Of a stretch of 64,000 bases of DNA, positions 52,393 through 61,644 are shown in pieces. How positions within the stretch are numbered: position 1 is the first letter of the stretch; each line of letters starts with the position of its first letter. This DNA is from Collinsella sp. AM33-4BH. GTDB taxonomy: Bacteria; Actinomycetota; Coriobacteriia; Coriobacteriales; Coriobacteriaceae. Under the pieces are notes generated by a model. That model made no database searches. It was not told the origin of the DNA and saw only the letters and a program-made list of their open reading frames with translations. The DNA lies in NCBI RefSeq assembly GCF_003469205.1, contig NZ_QSIN01000009.1, forward strand, positions 31,768 to 95,767. Direction: 5' to 3'. A program made the position numbers and the translations under genes.

Positions 52393-52462
52393 TTTGGGAC
52401 GAGGCTTTTTTGACTACTCGGGCAATCGGATCGGCAAGTAGTCAAAATCGCCCCGTTCCAAA
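52393..52462. repeat. 25-bp inverted repeat, second copy of the GGGACGGGGC family
   Basis: Arms 52393-52417 and 52438-52462 pair with about four mismatches; GACTAC and the TTTGGGACG start match the element at 5732-5822. Confidence 0.65.
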
Positions 52463-52481
52463 AAGACTGGTCTGACGCTGT

Positions 52482-52642
52482 GCCACGAAAGTGGCCTATC
52501 TACTACGTTTAGGCCGCAGGGGTCAACCATAGCCGGCTTTTTCGAAAACCGGCAAGCTCTCTACCTGCGGTTTCATTTTTGCAAATTCCGAGATGGTCGA
52601 GGGCGGCCGGTTAAACGTAGTAGATGGCCGCATTTTGTGGCG
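52482..52642. repeat. 161-bp palindromic element, CTACTACGTTTA family, copy 2
   Basis: Left arm from GCCACGAAAGTGGCCTATCT (52482) and right arm up to 52642 share CTACTACGTTTA with the element at 10435-10595; the total length is the same, 161 bp. The inner part differs more than the arms. Confidence 0.75.
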
Positions 52643-52692
52643 GACGGTCCGACCCAAGGCACAAGGCGGCCAGCCTCGGATGACCATTCACG

Positions 52693-52761
52693 AAGTTGCG
52701 GTGGAATACGGACTGAATTGGCCCCTTAAAGGCAAAAACACTCCGTATTTCACCGCAACTT
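52693..52761. terminator. 20-bp stem after the tadA-glycerate kinase gene
   Basis: AAGTTGCGGTGGAATACGGA (52693-52712) pairs with 52742-52761, one mismatch region, loop 29. It lies 16 bases past the stop of the minus-strand gene. The flank CCGCAACTTATAGAG recurs at 30876-30942. The other palindromes listed fill 52344-52776; no gene is there. Confidence 0.65.
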
Positions 52762-52776
52762 ATAGAGAGATAGGTT

Positions 52777-54558
52777 TTAGACACGGCCGAGGTCGTAGGC
52801 TTGAGCGGCTGCTTCACCGGCGCAGATGAGGTTGGTTGTGGCTTCCTGGGGGGCGAGCGCCTGGTCAAGAGGCATGGGCCTGCGACAGACCGGCAACACT
52901 AGATCGACACCTCGCTCATACACTACATCCAAGTTATCCGTGCGACCGCCCACGACGGCAACAACCGGCTTGCCATAGCGTTTCGCACGACGGGCCACGC
53001 CCACCGGCGCCTTGCCGGCAGCGGATTGCTCGTCCATATTGCCCTCGCCCGTTATGACCAGGTCGACATCGCGTACGCGCTCGTCAAACCCAACGAGGTC
53101 GAGCACCGTCTCAACGCCCGAGCATAGCTCCGCACCGAGCGCCAGCAGCGCGGCACCCAGGCCGCCGGCGGCACCGGCACCGGGCACGCCGAGCACTGAG
53201 CCAAATGTCCGTGCGCCCTCGGGTGTGCGCAACAACCCCTGAGCCCGTGCCTCGGCAATTGCCGCATCGAGCAGGCGACCGTAGCCGACCATCCAGCTGT
53301 CGCACCTGCGCAGCACCTCAGCGTCATCCGCCGGCAGGCCCTTTTGTCCGCCGAACACCGCAAGCGCGCCGCGACGCCCCACGAGCGGATTCTCGACATC
53401 GGAAAGCACCACGACGCGCGCGCCATTCAATGCCCGAAGCGCCGGTGCCAAATCGATACTCGACGCGTGTTCAAGGCCCGCGAGACCAGGGGCGATATTG
53501 CAGCCACACTCATCGACAAGACGCGCGCCCAGCGCCTGCAACATGCCGGCACCACCGTCGTTGGTGGCGCTGCCGCCCAGTCCTATATATAGAGTCCTCG
53601 CCCCCGCGCGAACCGCACGAAGCATCAGCTCGCCCACGCCATAGGTCGTAGCGGCCAACGCCGCCGGCTCTGTGCAGGGCGAATACCCAATACCCGCCGC
53701 CTCGGCCATCTCAATTACAGCCGACTCGCGCTCGCCATCCACCAACATCCGAGCAGATACGCGATCGCCCAAGGGGCCTGCGACTTCACATGCCACGACC
53801 TCACCGCCACACGCGGCAACGGCATCGAGCGTTCCCTCGCCACCATCTGCCAGCGGCAATGCGCGCACCTCGGCATCGGGCCACACACGGCGCATACCTT
53901 CGGCAACTGCCGACTCCGCCTGCGAGCTCGACACACTGCCTTTAAAGGAATCAATCGCCAGCAGCACACGGCGGGGCCGGCGGCACGCGGCACCAAAATC
54001 GACCGCCTCAACGGCAGTATCTTCAACACACGCGAGCGCCTCGGCATGAGCGGTATGCGCCTCAAGATCGGCCCCACAACCGCAGCCAGCACCATCGGTG
54101 CCACGCAGCCCACTAAAATAGCTGCTCAACACCTCACGACACTCGTCTGCCAGCACGCCGGCCGTCACGTTAAACCGATGATTCAGGCGCGAGTCGGCAT
54201 TCAAATCGTATAGCGACCCCAGAGCGCCCGCCTTAGCATCGGCCGCGCCGTACACGCAGCGCCCCACGCGCGCATTAACCATAAGCCCCGCGCACATGCA
54301 GCAGGGCTCGAGCGTCACGTAGACCGTACAATCGGAAAGGCGCCAGCGTCCAAGCGACTGAGCGGCGGCGCATAGGGCCGCAAACTCGGCATGCGCCGAA
54401 GGGTCCTGATCGAGCTCGCGGCGATTGTGAGCCCTCGCAACAATCTCACCCGCGCGCACTACCACGGCACCAATCGGTACCTCGCCCACCGCAGCGGCGG
54501 CTCGCGCCTCCGCCAGCGCCTCGCGCATGAACTTCTCGTCGATTTCGGTGATCGTCAT
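52777..54558 (-). CDS. TadA-glycerate kinase fusion protein
   Basis: A 593-residue two-domain protein. Residues 1-150 are a tRNA adenosine-34 deaminase (TadA): zinc ligands His56 (in HAE, with catalytic Glu58), Cys86 and Cys89 (PCCMC). A linker of about 45 residues with a GCGCG stretch follows. From about residue 196, RRVLLAIDSFKGSVSS begins a GarK/GlxK-type glycerate kinase of full length, with GLGGSATNDGGAG and LVITGEGNMDEQSAAGK. Both domains keep their motifs, so both may be active. The two functions (inosine in tRNA; phosphorylation of glycerate) are unrelated. ATG 54558 is the start used; an earlier in-frame ATG has no advantage. Confidence 0.88.
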   Translation of the reverse strand: MTITEIDEKFMREALAEARAAAAVGEVPIGAVVVRAGEIVARAHNRRELDQDPSAHAEFAALCAAAQSLGRWRLSDCTVYVTLEPCCMCAGLMVNARVGRCVYGAADAKAGALGSLYDLNADSRLNHRFNVTAGVLADECREVLSSYFSGLRGTDGAGCGCGADLEAHTAHAEALACVEDTAVEAVDFGAACRRPRRVLLAIDSFKGSVSSSQAESAVAEGMRRVWPDAEVRALPLADGGEGTLDAVAACGGEVVACEVAGPLGDRVSARMLVDGERESAVIEMAEAAGIGYSPCTEPAALAATTYGVGELMLRAVRAGARTLYIGLGGSATNDGGAGMLQALGARLVDECGCNIAPGLAGLEHASSIDLAPALRALNGARVVVLSDVENPLVGRRGALAVFGGQKGLPADDAEVLRRCDSWMVGYGRLLDAAIAEARAQGLLRTPEGARTFGSVLGVPGAGAAGGLGAALLALGAELCSGVETVLDLVGFDERVRDVDLVITGEGNMDEQSAAGKAPVGVARRAKRYGKPVVAVVGGRTDNLDVVYERGVDLVLPVCRRPMPLDQALAPQEATTNLICAGEAAAQAYDLGRV

Positions 54559-54573
54559 CGTTCGCCTTCCCTG

Positions 54574-54599
54574 TTGCAAATCCAAAACGATGCTATCAT
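54574..54599 (+). promoter_or_regulatory. probable promoter of tRNA-Ser
   Basis: TTGCAA at 54574-54579 and an extended -10 (TGC-TATCAT, box 54594-54599). The spacer is only 14 bp, so the extended -10 carries the call. Confidence 0.35.
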
Positions 54600-54609
54600 T
54601 ACGACTCAC

Positions 54610-54699
54610 GGAGAGATGGCAGAGCGGTTGAATGCGGCGGTCTTGAAAACCGTTGAGCGCGAGAGCGTTCCGGGGGTTCGAATCCCCCTCTCTCCGCCA
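54610..54699 (+). tRNA. tRNA-Ser (anticodon TGA)
   Basis: A 90-nt class II tRNA with a long variable arm. Acceptor GGAGAGA pairs with TCTCTCC; T-arm GGGGGTTCGAATCCCCC; anticodon TGA at 54644-54646 in loop CTTGAAA. CCA is encoded. It lies between two minus-strand genes. Confidence 0.95.
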
Positions 54700-54702
54700 C
54701 TT

Positions 54703-55287
54703 TTAGTGATGCACCGGCGTCATGGTCCGCTCGAACAGCGCATCGACCACGTCGGCGATTTCGGATCGGCGCTCTAGTACGTGGCCCGATTCCCACCACA
54801 TGGTAAAGAGCCGAATAATGCCGCCGGCGACAAACTCAGACGTCGTCTCGAGCGATACGGGCGCGAGCGCGTCCTCGTCAAGCGCGCTCATCACGCGCCC
54901 GCGTATGGAGCGTGCGATGCGGTCGCAAATCATGCTGGTCAGCATACCCGACATACTGCTCGTCAAAATGTTATCCATGAGCTGCTCATGCGCCAGAATC
55001 AGATCCATGGCATCGGCGAACACTTCGTGGCGAAGCGCGCGCACGTCCTCGGTGCCCTCCGCGCCATCCGCATCGGCCCGCTTTTGCGGCAGGCCCGACA
55101 TGAGTTCATCGATATAGAAGGCAAAGTAATCGTTTTTATCGCGGAAGTGCTTGTAGAACGTCGTCCGGCGAATCATAGCGCGGTCGCACAGCATGGCAAC
55201 CGTCACGTCCTCAAACCGATGCTCTTCGAGCAGCTCAGTAAAGGCCTCGAACAGGGCCCGATAGGTTTTCTTGATGCGAAGGTCCAT
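54703..55287 (-). CDS. TetR family transcriptional regulator
   Basis: A 194-residue TetR-type repressor. The helix-turn-helix (about residues 22-60) is FEDVTVAMLCDRAMIRRTTFYKHF; the C-terminal ligand domain is of the TetR_C_7/DhaS-like kind with FTMWWESG. ATG 55287 follows GGAGGGCG. The gene it controls is not obvious; the divergent LemA gene is the nearest candidate. The 3' end abuts tRNA-Ser. Confidence 0.85.
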   Translation of the reverse strand: MDLRIKKTYRALFEAFTELLEEHRFEDVTVAMLCDRAMIRRTTFYKHFRDKNDYFAFYIDELMSGLPQKRADADGAEGTEDVRALRHEVFADAMDLILAHEQLMDNILTSSMSGMLTSMICDRIARSIRGRVMSALDEDALAPVSLETTSEFVAGGIIRLFTMWWESGHVLERRSEIADVVDALFERTMTPVHH

Positions 55288-55499
55288 ACGTATCGCCCTC
55301 CTCAAGGAAAAGACATCGCTCACTAATCTGTCGCATATCTTACACCTGTATCGCCCGCCCCCTGGCGAATGGCCTCACCTTGGTGGAAACATAACGCTTA
55401 CCGGAAAGTTCGGTATCGCCAAAGGTTGCGGGTATACTAGTAGCGTTACACCAACGGCAGCCGGCGGAAGACGCCGCGGCCATTCGAAACGGAGACACC

Positions 55500-56051
55500 A
55501 TGATTCCCGTCATCATCGGTATCGTTGTTGTCGTTGTGATTGTCTGCGCCATCGCCGGCATCTACAACAACATGGTCACCAAGCGTAACCGCATCGATAA
55601 CGCCTGGCAGAACATCGATACGCAGCTGCAGCGCCGCAACGACCTGATCCCCAACCTGGTCGAGACCGTCAAGGGCTACGCCAAGCACGAGCAGGAGACG
55701 CTCTCCGCCGTGATCAGCGCGCGTAACACCGCCGTCAAGGCCACCACGCCCGAGGCCAAGATGGAAGCCGACAACGTGCTGACCGGCGCGCTGCGCCAGC
55801 TCTTCGCTGTAGCCGAGGCCTATCCCGATCTTAAGGCAAACACCAACTTTACGCAGCTGCAGGCATCGCTCGAGGATACCGAGAACAAGATTAGCTATGC
55901 ACGCCAGAGCTACAACGATTGCGTGCTCAGCTACAACAACGCCATTCAGACGTTCCCGGCTGTCATCTTTGCCGGCATCTTCCAGTTTAAGGAGCGCCAG
56001 GGCTTTGAGGCCGCCGAAGCAGCCCGCCAGGCCCCGACCGTCAAGTTCTAA
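55500..56051 (+). CDS. lemA: LemA family protein
   Basis: A 183-residue membrane protein with one N-terminal helix (IPVIIGIVVVVVIVCAIAGI) and a helical bundle. YNNMVTKRNRIDNAWQNIDTQ and RRNDLIPNLVETVKGYAKHE are the LemA signature. The family role is uncertain, linked to envelope or surface signalling. GGAG precedes ATG 55500, and TATACT at 55433-55438 may be its -10 box. A strong terminator follows. Confidence 0.92.
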   Translation: MIPVIIGIVVVVVIVCAIAGIYNNMVTKRNRIDNAWQNIDTQLQRRNDLIPNLVETVKGYAKHEQETLSAVISARNTAVKATTPEAKMEADNVLTGALRQLFAVAEAYPDLKANTNFTQLQASLEDTENKISYARQSYNDCVLSYNNAIQTFPAVIFAGIFQFKERQGFEAAEAARQAPTVKF

Positions 56052-56090
56052 CAGATCTGCAGCGTATCCTTAATCGGGTATATGCATAAA

Positions 56091-56133
56091 CCGCCCCGTC
56101 GAATGCATACTTCGACGGGGCGGTTGCTTTTTT
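56091..56133 (+). terminator. intrinsic terminator of lemA
   Basis: A perfect 13-bp stem CCGCCCCGTCGAA (56091-56103) with 56111-56123, then TTGCTTTTTT. Confidence 0.9.
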
Positions 56134-56157
56134 AGCGAAGGTCCCCCTCTAAGCACC

Positions 56158-56358
56158 GTGCATTTTTGGGAGTATTCAACATAACCAAGAGCTTCGGGCG
56201 CCACGATAAATGCCAAAGACCGCGAATATCCCTGCAAATCACCCGCTGTCGGCCCATAACCCCGCCTATTATTCGCGAAAAGCATCGACGAGCACGGATT
56301 TTTGCCCGAACGTCGGTATGCAGGGGCCTTCGATTGCAGAATACTCGCAAAAATGCAC
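56158..56358. repeat. nested palindrome, GAGTATTC family, copy 2
   Basis: GTGCATTTTTGGGAGTATTC (56158-56177) faces GAATACTCGCAAAAATGCAC (56339-56358). The arms match those of the element at 12856-13025. Weaker outer pairing (GGTCCCCCT with ACCACCCCC) extends it to about 56140-56378. No gene is seen in 56134-56610. Confidence 0.75.
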
Positions 56359-56513
56359 GTCGCCACCACCCCCACATGACGCGAAGCAAAACAAAAGCGC
56401 GGCCTAAAAGGCCGCGCACCATCTTTATTCAGATCTATATTGCCCGTAACGGCAGCGCCGAGGTAACACAGGCCCGAGGGCAACCTTCCTTTCCGGCGCA
56501 CTCCGCAGGACGA

Positions 56514-56552
56514 AAGAACCTCCGCCGCACGAAGTGCGCAGCGGAGGTTCTT
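56514..56552 (-). terminator. terminator stem after ilvE
   Basis: AAGAACCTCCGC (56514-56525) pairs exactly with 56541-56552; the inner GCGCA/TGCGC adds stability. It lies 58 bases past the ilvE stop. A second stem, GCGCGGCC with GGCCGCGC, is near 56398-56418. Confidence 0.7.
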
Positions 56553-56610
56553 GCATGTCCGAGGACGCGCCGGGAGGGAACTTACTCTCCGCCCGGGCAG
56601 GTAAGACGAA

Positions 56611-57663
56611 TTACGCGACGGTGTAAACCCAGTTGTGCTTATCCTCAACAGCACCAGACTGGATGCCCGTCAGGGTCTCGCGGAGCTTCTTCATCACAGG
56701 ACCGATCTCGGTGTAGCCAGCCGGGAAGGTCACGGTCTCGTCGGCGCCGTAGACCTTGTTGTCGATCTCGCCAACCGGGGAGATGACGGCAGCGGTGCCG
56801 CACAGGCCGCACTCCACAAAGGTGCCGGCCTTGACCTCGGCCCACTCGACGGGACGTTGGTCAACGGTCATGCCCAGGTCCTGAGCAACCTGAACGAGCG
56901 AACGACGGGTGATAGAGGGCAGGATGGAGTCGGTGTGCGACTGCGGAACGACGAGCGTGCCGTCCTCCTTCACGAACAGGACGTTGGCGCCACCGGTCTC
57001 CTCGACATAGGTGCGGGACTCGGAGTCGAGATACAGGTTCTCGGCATAGCCTTCGCGATGGGCCTCCATCGTGGGCTTAAGGGACATAGCGTAGTTGAGG
57101 CCGGCCTTGATGTTGCCGGTGCCGTGCGGTGCGGCACGGTCATACTCGGAAACGCGCAGCTTGACGGGCTTGAGGCCACCCTTAAAGTACGGACCGACCG
57201 GGGTCACGAGAATGCGGAACGTGTACTCAGGAGCGGGAGCCACGCCGATCACGTCACCGGAACCGATCATAAACGGACGCACGTACAGGGTCGCGCCGGA
57301 GCCGAAGGGCGGAACCCAGGCGGCGTTGGCAGAAACGACCTGCTTGACGGCCTCAACGAACTTGTCCTTGGGGAACGGGGGCATCTCGAGGCGCTGGGCA
57401 GAGTTATACATGCGCTCGGCGTTCATGTCGGGACGGAAGCAGACGATGCTGCCGTCCTCGGCGGTGTAGGCCTTCAGGCCCTCAAAGACCTCCTGGCAGT
57501 AATGGAAGATGCCGCCGCACTCGGAGACATGCAGGGTATGGTCGGTGGTCAGGCCGCCCTCGTCCCACTCGCCATCCTTCCAATGGGCCTCGTAGCTGTA
57601 ATCGGTCTTCATGTAGCCAAAGCCGAGGCTACCCCAATCGATATCCTTTTTCTCGACAGTCAT
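56611..57663 (-). CDS. ilvE: branched-chain amino acid aminotransferase
   Basis: A 350-residue fold-type IV PLP enzyme that interconverts Leu, Ile, Val and their keto acids. Family motifs: FEGLKAYT, the PLP Lys in GNIKAGLNYA (near residue 195), EETGGANVLFV and CGTAAVISPVGEI. AAGGAG is 6 bases before ATG 57663. The transcript leader is about 150 nt (TACAAT box near 57818), with no T-box or leader peptide that I can recognise. Confidence 0.93.
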   Translation of the reverse strand: MTVEKKDIDWGSLGFGYMKTDYSYEAHWKDGEWDEGGLTTDHTLHVSECGGIFHYCQEVFEGLKAYTAEDGSIVCFRPDMNAERMYNSAQRLEMPPFPKDKFVEAVKQVVSANAAWVPPFGSGATLYVRPFMIGSGDVIGVAPAPEYTFRILVTPVGPYFKGGLKPVKLRVSEYDRAAPHGTGNIKAGLNYAMSLKPTMEAHREGYAENLYLDSESRTYVEETGGANVLFVKEDGTLVVPQSHTDSILPSITRRSLVQVAQDLGMTVDQRPVEWAEVKAGTFVECGLCGTAAVISPVGEIDNKVYGADETVTFPAGYTEIGPVMKKLRETLTGIQSGAVEDKHNWVYTVA

Positions 57664-57951
57664 ATGTCGCTCCTTACATACACAGTTGCATACTCGCGAA
57701 CCCGCACGCAAGGACCGAGGCCGACCGCGTCGCAACGTCGCACGCCCGGAGCGTAGAGCCGGACGGGACACGCAAACGGCATCAAAGCCGATGGCACGTC
57801 GATTCGCATGCACGAGATTGTACTCCGCACGCGCGTCGGATAAAACGTTTTTCTTTAACTAACTAAAGTATTTTCATTTGACCGAAGCTGAAGAGGCCGC
57901 CCCCGTAAACGGTGACGGGCCTCAACTGCACGGTTTGCGCGCTGGCTCGAG

Positions 57952-58599
57952 CTACGCGTTCTTTTTGCCCAGCTTAGCCTTAACCAGACCGACCACAGTC
58001 GGGATGATCGACACGGCGACAATGCCCACGATCAGCAGCTCAAAGTGCTCCTGCACAAACGGAATGCCACCAAAGAAGTAACCAAGCAGCGTAAAGACCG
58101 TCGACCAGGTAATGCCACCCAGCACGTTAAAGATGACAAAGTTGCGCCAGTGCATACCGCCCATGCCGGCGATAAAAGGCACAAAGGTGCGGATGAACGG
58201 GAAGAAGCGGCCGAGGAAGATGGCCAGATGGCCCCACTTATCCAGGAAATCCTCGGACTTTTTGATGCGCTCGGGCGTCATGGCCTTTACCTTGCCCGAG
58301 GCGATGATCTTGCGGCCAAAGAAGTGGCCGATCATAAAGTTGCACTGATCGCCCAGGATGGCTGCGGCCCATGCGGTGGCCAGAAGCGCCACGATGTTAA
58401 AGCCGCCGTTATGGGCAAAGAAGCCCGAGGCAAACAGCAATGAGTCGCCGGGAAGGAACGGGAAGAACACCACGCCCGTCTCGATAAAGATGATCAGGAA
58501 CACGCAGCCGTAGGCCATGAGCGGGCCGGCAGCGATCCAGCTGGCGATCGCAGTGCGCGGATCCTTAAGCAGCTCGGCGATAAAATTGATGAAACCCAT
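57952..58599 (-). CDS. DedA family membrane protein
   Basis: A 215-residue DedA/VTT-domain protein. FIETGVVFFPFLPGDSLLF and FLGRFFPFIRTFVPFIAGMG (cited cores ETGVVFFPFLPGDS and GRFFPFIRTFVP) are the family re-entrant motifs. Relatives flip lipids such as undecaprenyl phosphate or keep membrane potential. ATG 58599 follows GAGAGG. A GAGGCC-based stem near 57890-57920 may end its transcript. Confidence 0.9.
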   Translation of the reverse strand: MGFINFIAELLKDPRTAIASWIAAGPLMAYGCVFLIIFIETGVVFFPFLPGDSLLFASGFFAHNGGFNIVALLATAWAAAILGDQCNFMIGHFFGRKIIASGKVKAMTPERIKKSEDFLDKWGHLAIFLGRFFPFIRTFVPFIAGMGGMHWRNFVIFNVLGGITWSTVFTLLGYFFGGIPFVQEHFELLIVGIVAVSIIPTVVGLVKAKLGKKNA

Positions 58600-58823
58600 G
58601 AAGTAAAACCTCTCAGTTGTGGGCGCGGACACGTCCAAGTTGACCAGTATACGGTTGCGGCGCGAGCACGGGCCAAACCCCTCAAAAGTCTTACTTCATT
58701 ACCAGCAAGTTTGCATAACTGACACCTGTCGCCTAAAGCAAAGCAAGATTGCCCTTCCTAATCCCTAGCGAATCGCTATACTTTATTGAATCGCATTGTC
58801 ACGGCGCTAAGGGAGGGCGGCCG

Positions 58824-59528
58824 GTGAGCTTTATCAACACCATTCGCGAGGACATCAAGACCGTCCAGGCGCAGGATCCTGCCGCGCAAAATGGCCTGGT
58901 CATCTTCCTGTCCTACCCCGGCCTGCACGCCAAGTGGAATCATGTGCCCGAACACTGGCTGTGGGAACACGGCCATCGATCGCTTGCCCGTGTGCTCTCG
59001 CAGTTAACCCGCCATATCACCGGCGTCGAAATTCATCCCGCCGCGCAGATCGGCAAGCACTTCTTTATCGACCACGCCATGGGCGTCGTTATTGGCGAGA
59101 CTACCATCGTGGGCGACAACTGCGTGCTCTACCAGGGCGTCACGCTCGGCGGCACCGGCAACGAGACCGGCAAACGCCACCCCACCCTGGGCAACAATGT
59201 CACCGTGGGCACGGGCGCCAAGGTGCTTGGCAACATCCGCATTGGCAACAACGTCAAGATCGGCGGCAACTCGGTCGTCGTCAAGGACGTGCCCGACAAC
59301 TGCACCGTCGTGGGCGTGCCCGGGCGCATCATCAAGCGCAACGGCTGCCGCGTGTTCGAGGAGAGCTTCGACGCCAAGCAGCATCGCGAGTACATGCCCG
59401 ACGATGCCGCCGAGCAGAGCGCCCTCAACCGTCAGGGCATCACCGAAAACGCCCGTCGCGTCAAGGAACTCGAGCAAGAGGTGGCCGAGCTCAAAGCCCT
59501 CGTCGCCAAGCTCGTGGACGAGCGCTAG
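58824..59528 (+). CDS. cysE: serine O-acetyltransferase
   Basis: A 234-residue SAT. After the helical N-terminal part, left-handed beta-helix hexapeptides begin at [20 protein letters not shown]; the catalytic His is in that DHA region, and [12 protein letters not shown] is the substrate loop. It makes O-acetylserine for cysteine synthesis. GTG 58824 with GGGAGGGCGG upstream is preferred over the ATG 75 bases earlier. The C-terminus ends in a predicted coiled coil ([17 protein letters not shown]). TATACT at 58778-58783 is a likely -10 box. Confidence 0.9.
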   Translation: MSFINTIREDIKTVQAQDPAAQNGLVIFLSYPGLHAKWNHVPEHWLWEHGHRSLARVLSQLTRHITGVEIHPAAQIGKHFFIDHAMGVVIGETTIVGDNCVLYQGVTLGGTGNETGKRHPTLGNNVTVGTGAKVLGNIRIGNNVKIGGNSVVVKDVPDNCTVVGVPGRIIKRNGCRVFEESFDAKQHREYMPDDAAEQSALNRQGITENARRVKELEQEVAELKALVAKLVDER

Positions 59529-59610
59529 GGCTGCGGGCAACCGCCACAGCATGAACGCCAACACAAAAGGCGCGCCAGGGAATCCGCTCCCGGCGCGCCT
59601 TCTTTTCGAT

Positions 59611-59638
59611 GTGACATGCGGGACTGACCCTTTGTCAC
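59611..59638. repeat. GTGACA hairpin, third and diverged member of the family
   Basis: GTGACAT-GCGGG pairs imperfectly with CCC-TTTGTCAC. It lies between convergent cysE and the ABC operon; related to 9163-9193 and 35598-35632. Confidence 0.6.
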
Positions 59639-59639
59639 C

Positions 59640-61643
59640 TTATGCGAACTGGCTTAGGTAGAGGTCGGCATAAGCGCCCTCGGCAGCCAGCAGCTCCTTG
59701 TGCGTACCCTGCTCGATGATATTGCCGTGATCCATGACCAGGATGAGGTCGGCATCGACGATCGTCGACAGACGGTGCGCGATCACAAAGCTCGTGCGCC
59801 CGCGCATGAGCGCATCCATGGCACGGCCGATGGCGAGCTCGGTGCGCGTGTCCACGCTCGACGTCGCCTCGTCCAGGATGAGGATCGCCGGGTTGTTGAG
59901 CAGCACGCGCGCGATGGTCAGCAGCTGACGTTGGCCCTGGCTGATGCTCTCGGCATCGTTAGCCACACGCGTGTCGTAGCCCTGCGGCATAGTGCGCACA
60001 AAGAAGTCGACCTGGGCGGCACGTGCGGCCGCGACAATCTCCTCGCGCGCCGCCTCGGGACAGCCGTAGGCGATGTTCTCGGCAATGGTGCCATCAAATA
60101 GCCAAGCGTCCTGCAACACCATGCCAAACTGCTGGCGCAGCTCGCCGCGGTTCATGCGGCTCGTGTCCACGCCGTCGAGGGTAATGCGGCCGCCGTCGAT
60201 CTCGTAAAAGCGCATGAGCAGGTTGATGAGCGTGGTCTTACCCGCACCCGTGGTTCCCACCACGGCGATCTTCTGACCCGGCTCGGCGGTAAACGACACG
60301 TCTCGCATAAGCGGCTTGTCGGACGAATAGCCAAAGCGCACATGCTCAAAAGCGATGCGGCCCTCCACCTTGCCCGACAGCTTGGCGGCGGCCACCGGCA
60401 ACGGATCGGCCTCCATCTCGGGCTCGTCGAGCAGGTCGAACACACGCTCTGCGCTCGCCAGCGCACTCTGCAGCGAGTTAAAGGTAAACGACAGCTCCGT
60501 CATGGGCTCGGACGCCTCGTAGATAAATTGGAAGAACGCCTGGAACACGCCGACGGTCATATGCCCGGCAACCAGCATGCTGCAGCCCACCAGCGCGATC
60601 ACGATCTGCGCCAAACGGCCGATAAAGCGCACCGCGGGGCCGACGGCGTTAATCATAAAGTCGGCCTTGGTGCTCACGCGCGCCAGCTCCTTCGAAGCCT
60701 CGTGCACCTCGGCAGAGCTCTGGCGCTCGCGGTTAAACGCACGGATCACCAGACGGCCCGAGTAGCCCTCCTCGACCGCGCTCGTAATCTTGGACACCCA
60801 CTCCTGGCGCTCGCCCGTCACATCATGCGTGCGGCGCGACACGACCTTCGTCACCAGCAGCGAAAGCGCCGTAAAGAACAAAAAGACGAGCGTGAGCGGC
60901 ACGCTAAACACGAACATCACGCTCACGGCGCCCACCACGGTACCGATCGACACCAGAAGCTGCAGCAGTCCGCGCTGCATGCTTTCGGACATCTTGTCCA
61001 AGTCGTTGGTCGCACGGCTGACGACCTCGCCGGGACGATGCGCGTCAAAGTAGGCAAGTGGCAGACGGTTGAGCTTTTGTGCGATGCGGTTGCGCAGGCG
61101 CAGGTTGAGGCGCTCGGCAACGCTCGACATCAAAAAGCTCTGGAGTGCGTAGAACGAGGCGGCGGCGGTCCAGATCATAAAGTAGATAAAGATGGTCCTG
61201 CCGCAGTTCTCCCAGGTAATACTGAAGGTAGTGTTGTTGGCAAACGCCAGCTTCATGTGCCCCCACAGCTCATCGATCACGCGGGCGCTGTAAGCCGGCG
61301 CTGCGGTGTTAAAGATGGCATAGAACACGATACTCGCGAACACGATATAGAAGCGCCAATGGTCGCCGGCGGCCTCGCTCCACAGGCGGCGCACCGTCGC
61401 CCAGGTGTCGCGGGGCGTCTCGTCCTCGTCCTCGTCGTCAACGTCGCGCATGCGCTCCGCCTCGGCGCGGGCACGCTCGTCCTCGGCGCGCTCGTTTTCC
61501 TCGTAGAGTGCCTGGCGGCGAGCCTCGCGCTCCGCCGCTGCCTTGGCGGCTTCGTCCAGGTCGGGCGTGGCGCCCGTCTCCTCGACTGTCTCTGCAGCCG
61601 CGACGTCATCGGCGATGCTCCGCTTCTTGAGTTCCTCGGTCAT
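59640..61643 (-). CDS. ABC exporter subunit with canonical ATPase site (pair 3)
   Basis: A 667-residue half-transporter with an unusually long, highly charged cytosolic N-terminus (about 85 residues, rich in Glu/Ala/Arg, ending in acidic VDDEDEDETP). Six helices and an ATPase domain follow: Walker A GTTGAGKTT, signature ISQGQRQLLTIARV, Walker B LILDEATSSVD with the catalytic Glu. ATG 61643 starts one base after the upstream stop, 8 bases after GGAGG. This is the active-site half of pair 3. Confidence 0.9.
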   Translation of the reverse strand: MTEELKKRSIADDVAAAETVEETGATPDLDEAAKAAAEREARRQALYEENERAEDERARAEAERMRDVDDEDEDETPRDTWATVRRLWSEAAGDHWRFYIVFASIVFYAIFNTAAPAYSARVIDELWGHMKLAFANNTTFSITWENCGRTIFIYFMIWTAAASFYALQSFLMSSVAERLNLRLRNRIAQKLNRLPLAYFDAHRPGEVVSRATNDLDKMSESMQRGLLQLLVSIGTVVGAVSVMFVFSVPLTLVFLFFTALSLLVTKVVSRRTHDVTGERQEWVSKITSAVEEGYSGRLVIRAFNRERQSSAEVHEASKELARVSTKADFMINAVGPAVRFIGRLAQIVIALVGCSMLVAGHMTVGVFQAFFQFIYEASEPMTELSFTFNSLQSALASAERVFDLLDEPEMEADPLPVAAAKLSGKVEGRIAFEHVRFGYSSDKPLMRDVSFTAEPGQKIAVVGTTGAGKTTLINLLMRFYEIDGGRITLDGVDTSRMNRGELRQQFGMVLQDAWLFDGTIAENIAYGCPEAAREEIVAAARAAQVDFFVRTMPQGYDTRVANDAESISQGQRQLLTIARVLLNNPAILILDEATSSVDTRTELAIGRAMDALMRGRTSFVIAHRLSTIVDADLILVMDHGNIIEQGTHKELLAAEGAYADLYLSQFA

Positions 61644-61644
61644 G

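Noticed and set aside
57664..57830. A T-box or leader-peptide attenuator before ilvE
   Set aside because: The leader has no T-box core motif, no run of branched-chain codons and no clear terminator/antiterminator pair.
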